A stretch of DNA of 64,000 nucleotides from Rhizobium sp. L1K21 (GCF_024055895.1 NZ_JAMXLE010000003.1:186001-250000), one strand, 5' to 3'. Shown: positions 52,587-61,169, counted from the stretch's first letter. A program made the numbers and translations. Notes: generated by a model from the letters alone, not told the origin.

Positions 52587-53963
52587 ATGATCTACCTTCT
52601 GCGGCAAATTCTTCCCACCCTCCTTCTCTTCTGCACAGTGGGCTTTCTATTTGGAGGCAACCCTGCGCTGGCGCAAAGTGGTGGTACGGAACCTGCCATT
52701 TCGGCTCGGTCGAGCGCTGTTGACGATGCAGCAATTGCCAGGCGGCTGGGCTCAATCTACCGTGAAATCAATGGCCTCAACACAATCAACGTTCAGGTCA
52801 AAGCGGGCGTTGTCACGCTGACGGGCAAAGTGGCAAACAATCAGTTGATCGCCCAGGCGGAGGCTCTGGCAAATCGCGTCGAAGGCGTGGTTGCAGTCAC
52901 CAATAATCTCGAGGAAGAAACCTCCGTTGACGAGCGGTTGACCCCCGTGTTCGAGCGTGTCGCAATCAGGCTGAATGAGGCGATACGCTACTTGCCGCTG
53001 ATTGCCGTCGCTCTCTTGCTTTGGCTCCTGTTCATTCTGGTCGGGTGGTTCATGACCTCGCGCGACTGGCCCTGGTCGCGCATAGCACCCAACATTTTCA
53101 TTGCCGACCTGCTGAAGCAATTTGTCTGGATTGTTTTCATCCTGGCGGGTGCCTTGCTGGCGCTGGATATCATTGGAGCAGGCACCATTATCGGTACGGT
53201 TCTTGGTGCTGCAGGTATTGTCGGTTTGGCCGTGGGATTTGCCGTGCGTGATACGGTTGAAAATTATCTCGCCAGTATCCTCCTCAGCCTGCGCCAACCC
53301 TTTCGGCCCAAGGATTTTGTGGACATTGAAGGCCAGGAAGGGTTCGTGACCCGGCTGACCTCGCGTGCAACCATCCTGCTTGATGCTTCCGGCAATCATG
53401 TGCGCATTCCCAACGCCGTCGTCTTCAAAGCCACCATCATCAATTATACGCGAAACCCGGAGCGCCGTTTTGAATTTGATCTCGGCGTGGATTCCGAAAG
53501 CGCACTCGACGTCGCACTCGAAACGGGCATCAGCCGCCTGAACGATCTCGAGTTCGCACTCGATAATCCACCGGCAAACGGCTGGATTGAGGCGATCGGC
53601 GATTCAAACATTGTCCTGCGGTTTTGTGCGTGGATCGACCAGAACCAAACAGACTTCGTCAAGGCGCGCTCAGAAGCAATGCGCTTGACAAAGAAGGCGC
53701 TCGAGAGCGCCGGTTTCGCATTACCTGAGCCTATCTACCGATTGAAGATTGACTCCATGCCTACAGGGGCCGCCCTTCTGCCTTCAGTAGAGCAAACGCC
53801 TCAGGAAAACAGGAAGCCTGAACCAAAGGCTCCGGCAATTGAAGACAAAGCGCATTTGAATGTGGAGGCGGACTCGACGATCAGCCGTCAGATTGACGAG
53901 GAAAGGGACAATTCGAAACGGAACGATCTTCTCACCGAGCAAGCACCCAGCGAACTCGATTAG
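52587..53963 (+). CDS. BON-domain MscS-type mechanosensitive channel
   Basis: A 458-residue membrane protein: signal peptide or first helix (1-28), periplasmic BON domain (about 45-112, INVQVKAGVVTLTGKV ... GVVAVTNNLEEE), helices at about 132-155 and 180-203, and pore helix 3 GTVLGAAGIVGLAVGFAVRDT leading into the MscS beta domain (RPFRPKDFVDIEGQEG). The C-terminal 60 residues are charged and probably disordered. It releases solutes under membrane tension; the BON domain may bind lipid or anchor it near the outer membrane. Confidence 0.9.
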   Translation: MIYLLRQILPTLLLFCTVGFLFGGNPALAQSGGTEPAISARSSAVDDAAIARRLGSIYREINGLNTINVQVKAGVVTLTGKVANNQLIAQAEALANRVEGVVAVTNNLEEETSVDERLTPVFERVAIRLNEAIRYLPLIAVALLLWLLFILVGWFMTSRDWPWSRIAPNIFIADLLKQFVWIVFILAGALLALDIIGAGTIIGTVLGAAGIVGLAVGFAVRDTVENYLASILLSLRQPFRPKDFVDIEGQEGFVTRLTSRATILLDASGNHVRIPNAVVFKATIINYTRNPERRFEFDLGVDSESALDVALETGISRLNDLEFALDNPPANGWIEAIGDSNIVLRFCAWIDQNQTDFVKARSEAMRLTKKALESAGFALPEPIYRLKIDSMPTGAALLPSVEQTPQENRKPEPKAPAIEDKAHLNVEADSTISRQIDEERDNSKRNDLLTEQAPSELD

Positions 53964-54003
53964 TTCAACACTCATACTGAAAGATGTCGTTGAAAAAACC
54001 GAA

Positions 54004-54036
54004 ATGCCCCGCAATCGCTTCCAACTGCGGGAGCAT
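54004..54036 (-). terminator. Terminator of the csbD-like gene
   Basis: Stem of ATGC + CCGCA with TGCGG + GCAT (54004-54013, 54026-54036, small internal bulge) with a 12-base loop. On the minus strand it is followed by CGGTTTTTTC, a good T-run. It may also end the rightward mscS transcript. Confidence 0.7.
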
Positions 54037-54052
54037 ATTGTCGGGCTAAAGC

Positions 54053-54238
54053 TTACTTTGCCGCCTTCTTGACTGCGCTTTTTGCTTCACCCTTGGCCTG
54101 CTGAAGGTCGCCCTTCACTTCCTGGGCCTTGCCTTTGGCCTGCATGGATTTGCTGTCAGCCGCCTTGCCGGCAGCCTGCCGCGTTTTGCCCGCAACTTCG
54201 TTTGCTTTACCTTTTATTTTATCTGCTGTGGAACCCAT
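54053..54238 (-). CDS. CsbD family general stress protein
   Basis: A 61-residue hydrophilic helical protein rich in Lys and Ala, beginning MGSTADKIKGKANEVAGKTRQ, the CsbD pattern (KIKGKxxExxGK...). CsbD of Bacillus is a sigma-B general stress protein of unknown activity. Here an EcfG promoter precedes it, a sequence-based match in another phylum. The ribosome site GAGGAG is seven to eight bases before the ATG, and a T-tailed terminator follows. Confidence 0.9.
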   Translation of the reverse strand: MGSTADKIKGKANEVAGKTRQAAGKAADSKSMQAKGKAQEVKGDLQQAKGEAKSAVKKAAK

Positions 54239-54278
54239 CTCGAGAACTCCTCTAGCGACATGATTATCGCAGCATTGT

Positions 54279-54304
54279 AACGGGATGCCGGTCCGATACG
54301 TTCC
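54279..54304 (-). promoter_or_regulatory. EcfG (general stress sigma) promoter of the csbD-like gene
   Basis: On the minus strand GGAAC (54304-54300), 17-bp spacer, CGTT (54282-54279), exact consensus. The predicted start of transcription is near 54272, about 34 bp before the ATG. No other unit is close enough to use it. Confidence 0.75.
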
Positions 54305-54466
54305 ACTTGATCCGGAAAATATTCTGAAGCCCTTAGTCGGTGACGATCAAGCCGTCCACCCGGCGACCGGTCCCATCATCAATATCGCAGGTGCGTGGAA
54401 CCCGATCCAATCCATAAGACGGAACCGGTCAACTTTCTCCCACCCTACGAGAACAGCGCTGCACCA

Positions 54467-55180
54467 TTAAAGCTGTAAAGCCTCGCGCAGAGACAGTGTT
54501 TCGGCTGAGCGCAGATCGAGGTCAGCTTCGATGTGGGCAATGTGATGCATCATAAGCGCGTTGGCTTTTTCCACATCGCGGGCTTCCAGCGCGTTGATGA
54601 TATCTGCATGTTCGTCGCGACCGCAGCTGGAAATGCCTGTGCGGCCGTAGAGCGCGATGACGAGAGACGAACGGGCGATCAATTCGTTCATGAATTTCCG
54701 CAGGATTGCATTGCCGGCCATGTCGGCGAGCATCAGATGGAAATCGCCCGATGCCTTGATCTCCTCGCGCCGTGCCCTGGTGCCGCGATCGTTGCGCAGC
54801 CGCTCTTCTTCTTTCAGGTGCTGGCGAAGCGACGCGAAATCGTCCGCGGTCATGCGTTCGGCAGCCGCTGCAATCACGCCACGTTCAATCAACCGCCGGG
54901 AATCGAAGATCTGCCGGGCTTCCTCCGGCGATGGATTGGCGACAAAAGCGCCCTTGTTTCGTTCACTGTGGATTAGCCCCTCAAAGGCCAGCATTTGCAG
55001 AGCGCCACGGACAACGGTGCGGCTGACATCAAAGAGCGTTCCGACTTCAGCCTCTGAGAGCTTTGTGCCGGGCGCCAGACGGCGATCGACAATCGCATCA
55101 CGCAACTCATCACGCACGGCTCTCGCGCGATCTTCCTGATGAGCGTCGAGACCGGTCTGTTTCTCAAATGCGATGTTCAT
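54467..55180 (-). CDS. GntR-family (FCD domain) regulator of the adjacent importer
   Basis: A 237-residue regulator with a winged helix (about 25-85; LSEAEVGTLFDVSRTVVRGALQMLAFEGLIHSERNKGAFV) and an FCD domain with FHLMLADMAGN and MMHHIAHIEADL carrying candidate metal histidines. It is divergent from the ABC operon at 55460 across a 279-bp region that contains two TTGT-type palindromes, so it should control that operon and itself. Confidence 0.87.
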   Translation of the reverse strand: MNIAFEKQTGLDAHQEDRARAVRDELRDAIVDRRLAPGTKLSEAEVGTLFDVSRTVVRGALQMLAFEGLIHSERNKGAFVANPSPEEARQIFDSRRLIERGVIAAAAERMTADDFASLRQHLKEEERLRNDRGTRARREEIKASGDFHLMLADMAGNAILRKFMNELIARSSLVIALYGRTGISSCGRDEHADIINALEARDVEKANALMMHHIAHIEADLDLRSAETLSLREALQL

Positions 55181-55276
55181 GGAATGCAGTCATCTCCGCG
55201 AGCCAGTTATGCGGATCAACATCTAGCGCGAATTGCTGCTGTTGGAAACATGAAGCTTGATGTTTCCCGTTTCAAT

Positions 55277-55334
55277 ATTGTACGCAATCTAGCCACTATT
55301 CTGCATACGATGTTTAAATTTTGTGCATGCACAA
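55277..55334. promoter_or_regulatory. Two palindromic GntR operator candidates
   Basis: A perfect 14-bp palindrome TTGTGCATGCACAA (55321-55334) and a related ATTGTACGCAAT (55277-55288) in the divergent control region. Both share the TTGT...ACAA or TTG...CAA form bound by FadR-type GntR proteins. The rest of 55181-55459 shows no gene. Confidence 0.55.
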
Positions 55335-55459
55335 TATGCGTTCGAATGCAATCTCGATCCCCCACTTTCAAAAGAACTTTGAATTCATGCAGATAGCCAT
55401 CGCTCAGCCGAATTGGCACGCTCCGTGCATTGCTATTGCCGGTTATCAAGGGGCACGGC

Positions 55460-56542
55460 ATGGCGAAAACTGCAGAAATCGAACTCGCGTCAGTTTCCAA
55501 AATCTACGGCACGACAACGGCAGTTCATGCGATCAGTCTGAAAATCCCTGCCGGAAGCTATTGCTGCTTTCTGGGGCCGTCCGGCTGCGGCAAAACCTCG
55601 ACGCTGCGTATGATTGCCGGCCACGAATCCGTTTCTGAAGGCGACGTGGTGCTCGGAAACAAGGTCGTCAACGACCTTGCGCCCGCCAAGCGCGGTACGG
55701 CGATGATGTTTCAGTCCTATGCGCTTTTTCCGCATCTCGATCTTGTCGACAATGTCGCGTTCAGCCTGAAGATGAAGGGCGTCGGCAAGGAAGAGCGTCG
55801 CCGTGAGGCGATCGAAATGCTCAAGCTCATGCAGCTGGAGCCCTATGTAAATCGCCGCCCGGCGCAGCTTTCCGGTGGGCAGCAACAGCGCGTGGCATTG
55901 GCCCGCGCCCTCATCACCAAACCACAAGCATTGTTGCTGGACGAGCCACTCTCGGCACTTGATCCCTTCTTGAAAATTCAGATGCGCGCCGAATTGAAAA
56001 AGCTGCAGGCATCGCTTGGCATGACCTTCGTCCACGTCACGCATAGCCAGGAAGAGGCCATGGCGCTGGCCGATCTCGTTGTCATCATGAATGACGGCCG
56101 CATTGAGCAGGCAGCACCGCCGCGCGAAATCTTCGAGCGACCAGCCACCCCGTTCGTCGCAGGCTTCATGGGCAGCCACAACGTGATTTCGGGCCGCCCT
56201 GTTGCGAACGCGGAGGGGAAGGCAACAATCGAAGTGCCAGGCGGCGGACAGTTCAGCGCATTCGGCCGAGCGCCGGAGGGCCAGGAAATCGGCAGTATCG
56301 CCGTTCGCACAGACCGTGTGCTTCTGGAAGAAGCGACGGAGCCTGGGTTTGGTTTTGCCGGTGTCATCTCGAACGTCGAGGATCTCGGAGCAACGGTAAA
56401 GCTTTCCATACAGGGTGCCGGTCTGGAGGATTTCACCGCCATCCTCGGCGATACCGCATATTTCGCAAAACCGGTGAAACCCGGCGATGCGGTTCACGTG
56501 TCCTGGGCGCCGGCTGAGGCCATCGTCCTCGGCCATATCTGA
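55460..56542 (+). CDS. Polyamine/opine-type ABC transporter ATPase
   Basis: A 360-residue ATPase of the POT-like group: Walker [12 protein letters not shown]-loop FQSYALFPH, signature LSGGQQQR, Walker [14 protein letters not shown]-loop HVTHSQEEAM and a TOBE domain. The start MAKTAEIELASVSKIYG at 55460 fits; an ATG 30 bp upstream is less likely. It is the first gene of a five-gene unit ending in a racemase-like gene. Confidence 0.86.
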   Translation: MAKTAEIELASVSKIYGTTTAVHAISLKIPAGSYCCFLGPSGCGKTSTLRMIAGHESVSEGDVVLGNKVVNDLAPAKRGTAMMFQSYALFPHLDLVDNVAFSLKMKGVGKEERRREAIEMLKLMQLEPYVNRRPAQLSGGQQQRVALARALITKPQALLLDEPLSALDPFLKIQMRAELKKLQASLGMTFVHVTHSQEEAMALADLVVIMNDGRIEQAAPPREIFERPATPFVAGFMGSHNVISGRPVANAEGKATIEVPGGGQFSAFGRAPEGQEIGSIAVRTDRVLLEEATEPGFGFAGVISNVEDLGATVKLSIQGAGLEDFTAILGDTAYFAKPVKPGDAVHVSWAPAEAIVLGHI

Positions 56543-56575
56543 AGTCAAATCAGCCCTTAACAGGAGAAATCTCGC

Positions 56576-57865
56576 ATGACTGAGAAGACAAAGACATCGA
56601 CTGGCATCACACGCCGCTCCCTGCTCAAAACCGGTGCCGCAGCTGCAGGTGTGGCCGCAGGGTCCGGTGCCATCACCGGCTTCCCGACCATCTGGGCCCA
56701 GACCCCGATCACGCTGCGCCAGTTCGGCACCGGGGTTTCCAACATCAACGCGATTGCCGAAAAATGCAAGGCGGACCTCGGCATCACCCTGGAGATGACA
56801 GCAACGGATTCCGACGCGGCCGCACAGCGCGCCGTCACCCAGCCGGATTCCTACGACATCGCCGACATCGAATACTGGATCTTGAAGAAAGTGTTCCCGA
56901 CCGGTGTGATCCAGCCGATGGACACCAAGAAGCTGAAATATTACGACAAGGTCGTGCCGCTCTTCAAAACAGGCAAACTGACGCCCGACAGCGTGATTGC
57001 GCAGGGCACAGCGCCACACACAGTGGGCTATGTGGAGAGCATCGACGCGAAGGAATTTGCTTCGGGTGAAACCGAATGGTTCACCATGATGCCAACCATC
57101 TACAACGCCGATACGCTGGGTATTCGCCCCGATCTCGTTGGCCGCGAAATCACCACCTGGGCCGACATCATGGACCCGGCCTTCAAGGGCAAGACCTCGA
57201 TCCTGAACATTCCGTCCATCGGCATCATGGATGCCGCGATGATCATGGAAGCCATGGGCAATATCAAATATGCCGACAAGGGCAACATGACCAAGGAAGA
57301 AATCGACGCCACGATCGACTTCCTGATCAAGGCCAAGCAGGATGGCCAGTTCCGCGCGTTCTGGAAGTCGTTCGACGAGTCGGTCAACCTGATGGCTTCG
57401 GGCGAAGTCGTCATTCAGTCCATGTGGTCGCCAGCCGTTGCCGCCGTCCGCTCCAAGGGGATCGCCTGCAAATACCAGCCGCTCAAGGAAGGCTACCGTT
57501 CGTGGGGCGGCGGTCTCGGTCTTGCTTCGCACCTTTCCGGCGCTCAGCTCGACGCCGCTTACGAATATATCAACTGGTACACGTCCGGCTGGGTTGGCGG
57601 CTATCTCAACCGCCAGGGCTATTATTCCGCCTGCATGGATACTGCCAAGGACTATATGTCGGCCGACGAGTGGGGTTACTGGATCGAAGGCAAGCCGGCT
57701 CAAGGTGACATCCTGTCGCCGGAAGGCAAGGTCATGGAAAAAGCCGGCGCGGTGCGCGATGGCGGCTCGTTTGAAGAACGCATGGGCCACGTCGCCTGCT
57801 GGAACTCCGTGATGGACGAAGACCGCTACATGGTCCGCCGTTGGAACGAGTTCATCGCATCGTAA
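56576..57865 (+). CDS. ABC transporter substrate-binding protein with Tat signal
   Basis: A 429-residue periplasmic binding protein whose N-terminus TRRSLLKTGAAAAGVAAGSG has a twin-arginine signal. The mature part is of the PotD/spermidine-like group (DIADIEYWILKKVFPTGVIQPM, WADIMDPAFKGKTSILN). Tat export suggests the protein folds before export. A strong hairpin follows in the gap to the permease. The ligand is unknown; the racemase gene nearby suggests a chiral or cyclic nitrogen compound. Confidence 0.85.
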   Translation: MTEKTKTSTGITRRSLLKTGAAAAGVAAGSGAITGFPTIWAQTPITLRQFGTGVSNINAIAEKCKADLGITLEMTATDSDAAAQRAVTQPDSYDIADIEYWILKKVFPTGVIQPMDTKKLKYYDKVVPLFKTGKLTPDSVIAQGTAPHTVGYVESIDAKEFASGETEWFTMMPTIYNADTLGIRPDLVGREITTWADIMDPAFKGKTSILNIPSIGIMDAAMIMEAMGNIKYADKGNMTKEEIDATIDFLIKAKQDGQFRAFWKSFDESVNLMASGEVVIQSMWSPAVAAVRSKGIACKYQPLKEGYRSWGGGLGLASHLSGAQLDAAYEYINWYTSGWVGGYLNRQGYYSACMDTAKDYMSADEWGYWIEGKPAQGDILSPEGKVMEKAGAVRDGGSFEERMGHVACWNSVMDEDRYMVRRWNEFIAS

Positions 57866-57872
57866 ATGAAGT

Positions 57873-57909
57873 TGCCCGCATGTGGGCCAGTCAAGACCAC
57901 GTGCGGGCA
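57873..57909 (+). other. Intercistronic hairpin after the binding-protein gene
   Basis: 13-bp stem TGCCCGCATGTGG/CCACGTGCGGGCA (57873-57885, 57897-57909) with one G-U pair and an 11-base loop, 8 bp after the stop codon and 27 bp before the permease start. There is no T-run, so mRNA stabilisation or processing that raises binding-protein output is likelier than termination. Confidence 0.6.
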
Positions 57910-57935
57910 TACATGACGCAGAATGTGAACAAGAA

Positions 57936-58841
57936 ATGAGCGCAGCGCAAATGTCAGGTTCAAGAACGAACGATACCGGCCGGCAATTTCATTTGCCAGC
58001 CTGGCTGCCTGCCTATCTGCAGGCGGCTCCGCTTACGATTATCCTTGGCGGCTTTCTGCTGCTGCCGCTTCTGATGATCGCGATCGTGAGTTTCTGGGAT
58101 TACGACTTTGCCAGGATGTATCCGGACTTTGTCACATTCAACTACTCAGAAACGCTCGGCTCCTGGATTACCTGGAAGACCTATCTCAACACGCTGAAAT
58201 TTGCCGCGATCGTCTGGGCGATCACGCTGTTCATCGGCTTCTGGGTGGCTTACTTCCTTGCGTTTCATGTGCGCTCGACCGCAATGCAGATGGTTCTGTT
58301 TCTGGTCTGCACCGTGCCATTTCTTACTTCCAATATCATTCGCATGATTTCATGGATCCCCGTCTTGGGGCGCAACGGTCTCATCAATACAGCCCTCGTA
58401 AACACTGGCATCACGACCGAGCCGGTCGAGTGGCTTCTTTATTCCGATTTTGCCGTCGTGCTGGCCATGGTGCATCTCTACACGCTTTTCATGGTGGTGC
58501 CGATTTTCAATACGCTGATGCGTATCGACAAGACCCTTGTCGAGGCCGCGCATGATGCCGGCGCAACAACCTGGCAGGTTCTGACCAACGTGATCGTGCC
58601 GCTCGCCAAGCCCGGCATGGCGATCGGTACAATTTTCGTGGTGACACTTGTAATGGCCGATTTTTCGACCGTGCAGGTGATGTCCGGCGGACAGAGCGCT
58701 TCTGTGGCGCTGATGATGAAAAACCAGATGTCGCTGCTGCAATACCCGGCAGCTGCCGCCAACGCGATGGTTTTGCTGGTGCTGGTTCTCTTGCTGGTCG
58801 CCGCCATCCTGCGCGTCGTCGATATTCGCAAGGAACTTTAG
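57936..58841 (+). CDS. ABC transporter permease I (PotB-like)
   Basis: A 301-residue permease with six helices and the EAA loop LVEAAHDAGATTWQVLTNVIVPLAKPG. The start at 57936 (MSAAQMSGSRTND) has only a weak AAGAA ribosome site; ATG 57951 is an alternative, and the 57882 frame would begin inside the hairpin. It precedes the second permease by 10 bp. Confidence 0.83.
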   Translation: MSAAQMSGSRTNDTGRQFHLPAWLPAYLQAAPLTIILGGFLLLPLLMIAIVSFWDYDFARMYPDFVTFNYSETLGSWITWKTYLNTLKFAAIVWAITLFIGFWVAYFLAFHVRSTAMQMVLFLVCTVPFLTSNIIRMISWIPVLGRNGLINTALVNTGITTEPVEWLLYSDFAVVLAMVHLYTLFMVVPIFNTLMRIDKTLVEAAHDAGATTWQVLTNVIVPLAKPGMAIGTIFVVTLVMADFSTVQVMSGGQSASVALMMKNQMSLLQYPAAAANAMVLLVLVLLLVAAILRVVDIRKEL

Positions 58842-58851
58842 GAGAGATCCG

Positions 58852-59670
58852 ATGCATCAGGAAAAGCGCTCGCGGGAATTCTACGTACTGGCCATATTCT
58901 TCACACTCTTCGTGTTGTTTCTCTATGGACCGCTATCGGCCATTCTCATTCTTTCTTTTCAGGGGCCGAATGGTGGACTGACCTTTCCCTTGAACGGTGT
59001 CTCGCTCCACTGGTTCGCCAACCTGTTTGAAACGCAGGCCGTGGGCAATTTTGGCGGTTCCTTCCGGCGTTCCTTTGTGCTCGGCATCATGGTGATGATC
59101 GTGACGGTGGTTGTTTCGCTCTTGGCGGGGCTGGCTTTCAGGCGCAAGTTTGTCGGCGCGACACCGCTCTTCTATCTTTCGGTTGCAAGCCTCGTCGTGC
59201 CGTCCATCATCATTTCGCTCGGCATCGGTGTCCTCTTTCAACAGGTCGGCATTCGTCCCGCCTGGTACTCTTCCGCGTTCGGTGCACATCTGACATGGAC
59301 ATTGCCTTTCGGCGTGCTCATCATGCTGGCGATCTTCAACCGTTTTTCTCCGGCCTATGAAGAGGCGGCGCGCGACCTTGGAGCCACCTCCTGGCAAACC
59401 TTCAGATACGTGGTTTTGCCGATTATCCTGCCCAGCCTGATTGGGATCGGATTGTTGGGCTTCTCGCTTTCGTATGACGAATTTGCCCGCACGCTGCTGA
59501 CATCCGGCACCTACAACACCTTGCCGCTGGAAATCTACGGCATGACCACCAATGTCACGACGCCGGTGCTTTACGCACTGGGCACAGTCACCACGCTGTT
59601 TTCCTTCCTGGTGATTGCAACCATGCTGGGGCTGATCGTCCGTTTCAACAAACGGCGCACAAAGGGATAG
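58852..59670 (+). CDS. ABC transporter permease II (PotC-like)
   Basis: A 272-residue permease with six helices and the EAA loop YEEAARDLGATSWQTFRYVVLPIILPS. GGAGAG sits six bases before the ATG. It completes the translocation pore with the preceding permease, and the racemase gene follows after 8 bp. Confidence 0.85.
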   Translation: MHQEKRSREFYVLAIFFTLFVLFLYGPLSAILILSFQGPNGGLTFPLNGVSLHWFANLFETQAVGNFGGSFRRSFVLGIMVMIVTVVVSLLAGLAFRRKFVGATPLFYLSVASLVVPSIIISLGIGVLFQQVGIRPAWYSSAFGAHLTWTLPFGVLIMLAIFNRFSPAYEEAARDLGATSWQTFRYVVLPIILPSLIGIGLLGFSLSYDEFARTLLTSGTYNTLPLEIYGMTTNVTTPVLYALGTVTTLFSFLVIATMLGLIVRFNKRRTKG

Positions 59671-59678
59671 TTCACTCC

Positions 59679-60425
59679 GTGAAGATTGCAGTCATAAATC
59701 CAAATACCACTCAAAGCATGACAGACAAGATCGCAGATGCTGCGATGGGCGTTCGTGGACAGGGCACCGAAATTATTGCCGCAACCTCCGGCATGGGGCC
59801 GGTTTCTATCGAGGGCTATTATGATGAGGCCATGGCGGTTCCCGGCCTTCTGATCGAAATCGCGAAGGCTGAGCGGGAAGGCGCTGACGCGGCCATCATA
59901 GCCTGTTTCGATGACACCGGGCTGGATGCTGCTCGGGCGCTTGCCCATATACCGGTGATCGGCATATGCGAATCCGCGCTCGCCACCGCCGCACTGATTG
60001 CCAAGCGTTACACCATCGTCACGACCATGGAGCGGTCCCGCCTGCCCGTTTCGGAACTGGTGCATCGCTACGGCCACGCGCAACGGTGCAATGTGCGCGC
60101 TGCCGATATCCCGGTGCTCGCCCTGGAAGACCCGAATTCCAATGCGCGCGACAGATTGCGCAGTGAAATCGCCACAGCATTGCTGGAGGACAAGACCGAG
60201 GCCATCGTGCTGGGTTGCGCAGGCATGGCCGACCTGGTGATGAACCTGCGGGCCGAATTTTCCATGCCGGTGATCGACGGCGTGACGGCGGCTGTCAAGC
60301 AAGCCGAAGCACTGTTTGCGCTTGGCCTCAGAACCTCCAAGCGCGGCGCATATGCAAGCCCGCCAAAGAAATCTTATGTCGGCGCAATGGAATCCTTTTC
60401 CCCGGCATTTATCAAACGCCGCTGA
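59679..60425 (+). CDS. Hydantoin/Asp-Glu racemase family protein
   Basis: A 248-residue protein of the hydantoin racemase/Asp-Glu racemase superfamily. The two catalytic cysteines are at Cys76 (ACFDDTG) and Cys180 (LGCAGMAD), positions close to the Cys76/Cys181 pair of rhizobial hydantoin racemase. The start is a GTG at 59679, with AAAGGGA some 13 bases upstream. It is the last gene of the importer operon, and no hydantoinase or carbamoylase gene is adjacent, so its substrate may be allantoin-like, a hydantoin or an amino acid derivative. Confidence 0.82.
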   Translation: MKIAVINPNTTQSMTDKIADAAMGVRGQGTEIIAATSGMGPVSIEGYYDEAMAVPGLLIEIAKAEREGADAAIIACFDDTGLDAARALAHIPVIGICESALATAALIAKRYTIVTTMERSRLPVSELVHRYGHAQRCNVRAADIPVLALEDPNSNARDRLRSEIATALLEDKTEAIVLGCAGMADLVMNLRAEFSMPVIDGVTAAVKQAEALFALGLRTSKRGAYASPPKKSYVGAMESFSPAFIKRR

Positions 60426-60476
60426 GATAAGTCAGCTGAAACGGTCCCCTTTGCTCCCACCTTGCCCATGACAAGA

Positions 60477-61124
60477 TCACTCGCCGATCCCTTTGAGGAA
60501 AACGCGGATAGCCAGATCAAGCCGGCGATGAAAGGCTTCGATCTGTTCGTGGGCGGGAAGAGGGGTGAGCAAATGTTCCAGAACACCGTCATAAGCCATG
60601 TCGGCCATCAGCCGGGCCGCAGCCTCGGTGTCGGATATACGAATTTCGCCCTGTGCGACGGCGCGGTCAAGCTCGGTACGGATCATGGCGTGAACCTTGT
60701 AAATTCCCTCCCGCAAGAATTCGGCTGCCAGACTGGGCTGTCTTTCGGCCTCCGTCACCATAGCCCGCAGGAGCATGGTCGGCAGCGGATCATAAAATTT
60801 GCTGCTGCGTGGGGTTAGCAGCAGGCGCAGGCGCGCTTCCAGGGAAAGTTTGGCTTCCTCCTGGCTCAAGGGGTGCGTGACTGCATCCCGCAAACGTCGA
60901 ACAATCGCAGCAAACAGCGCTGAACGACTATCGAACAATTCATAGAGGGTGCGTTTCGACATGCCAGCCTCGCGTGCAATCGCCTCCATGGAAGCGGCCG
61001 CGAGCCCCTTTTCAACGACAATACGTTCGGCCGCAGCCAGAATGATGTCTGCGCGTTGCTCGAGTTCGAACTGGCGCGGGCGGCCTGGCCTACGACCACC
61101 GGCACTGCATTTTTGCAACACCAT
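60477..61124 (-). CDS. bepR: TetR-family repressor of the RND efflux genes (BepR-like)
   Basis: A 215-residue regulator with a basic leader (AGGRRPGRPRQFE) and helix-turn-helix (about 35-75; ASMEAIAREAGMSKRTLYELFDSRSALF), then an AcrR-like effector domain. It is divergent from the RND adaptor gene across a 135-bp region containing a palindrome. The start at 61124 has GGAAGG nine bases upstream; ATG 61211 would extend into the promoter. In Brucella a TetR gene next to bepDE represses it; the match here is by position and type. Confidence 0.85.
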   Translation of the reverse strand: MVLQKCSAGGRRPGRPRQFELEQRADIILAAAERIVVEKGLAAASMEAIAREAGMSKRTLYELFDSRSALFAAIVRRLRDAVTHPLSQEEAKLSLEARLRLLLTPRSSKFYDPLPTMLLRAMVTEAERQPSLAAEFLREGIYKVHAMIRTELDRAVAQGEIRISDTEAAARLMADMAYDGVLEHLLTPLPAHEQIEAFHRRLDLAIRVFLKGIGE

Positions 61125-61156
61125 CGTTTTCCTTCCCTGCCATGCAAAAACACGGC

Positions 61157-61169
61157 TTGCGCAGCGCAA
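61157..61169. promoter_or_regulatory. Palindrome TTGCGCAGCGCAA in the efflux control region
   Basis: Inverted repeat with 6-bp arms and a one-base centre (61157-61162, 61164-61169), 33 bp upstream of the bepR start. A TetR-type repressor could bind here and control both divergent transcripts. Confidence 0.4.

Noticed and set aside
52390-52590. Small gene between the FNT and mscS genes
   Set aside because: The 66-codon frame ends in an ATGA overlap with mscS, which is suggestive, but the ribosome site is too close to the ATG and the sequence resembles no family and has tryptophan/arginine clusters like a shadow frame.
54285-54470. Rightward 61-codon frame opposite the csbD promoter
   Set aside because: It covers the csbD promoter, lacks a ribosome site and has no recognisable features.
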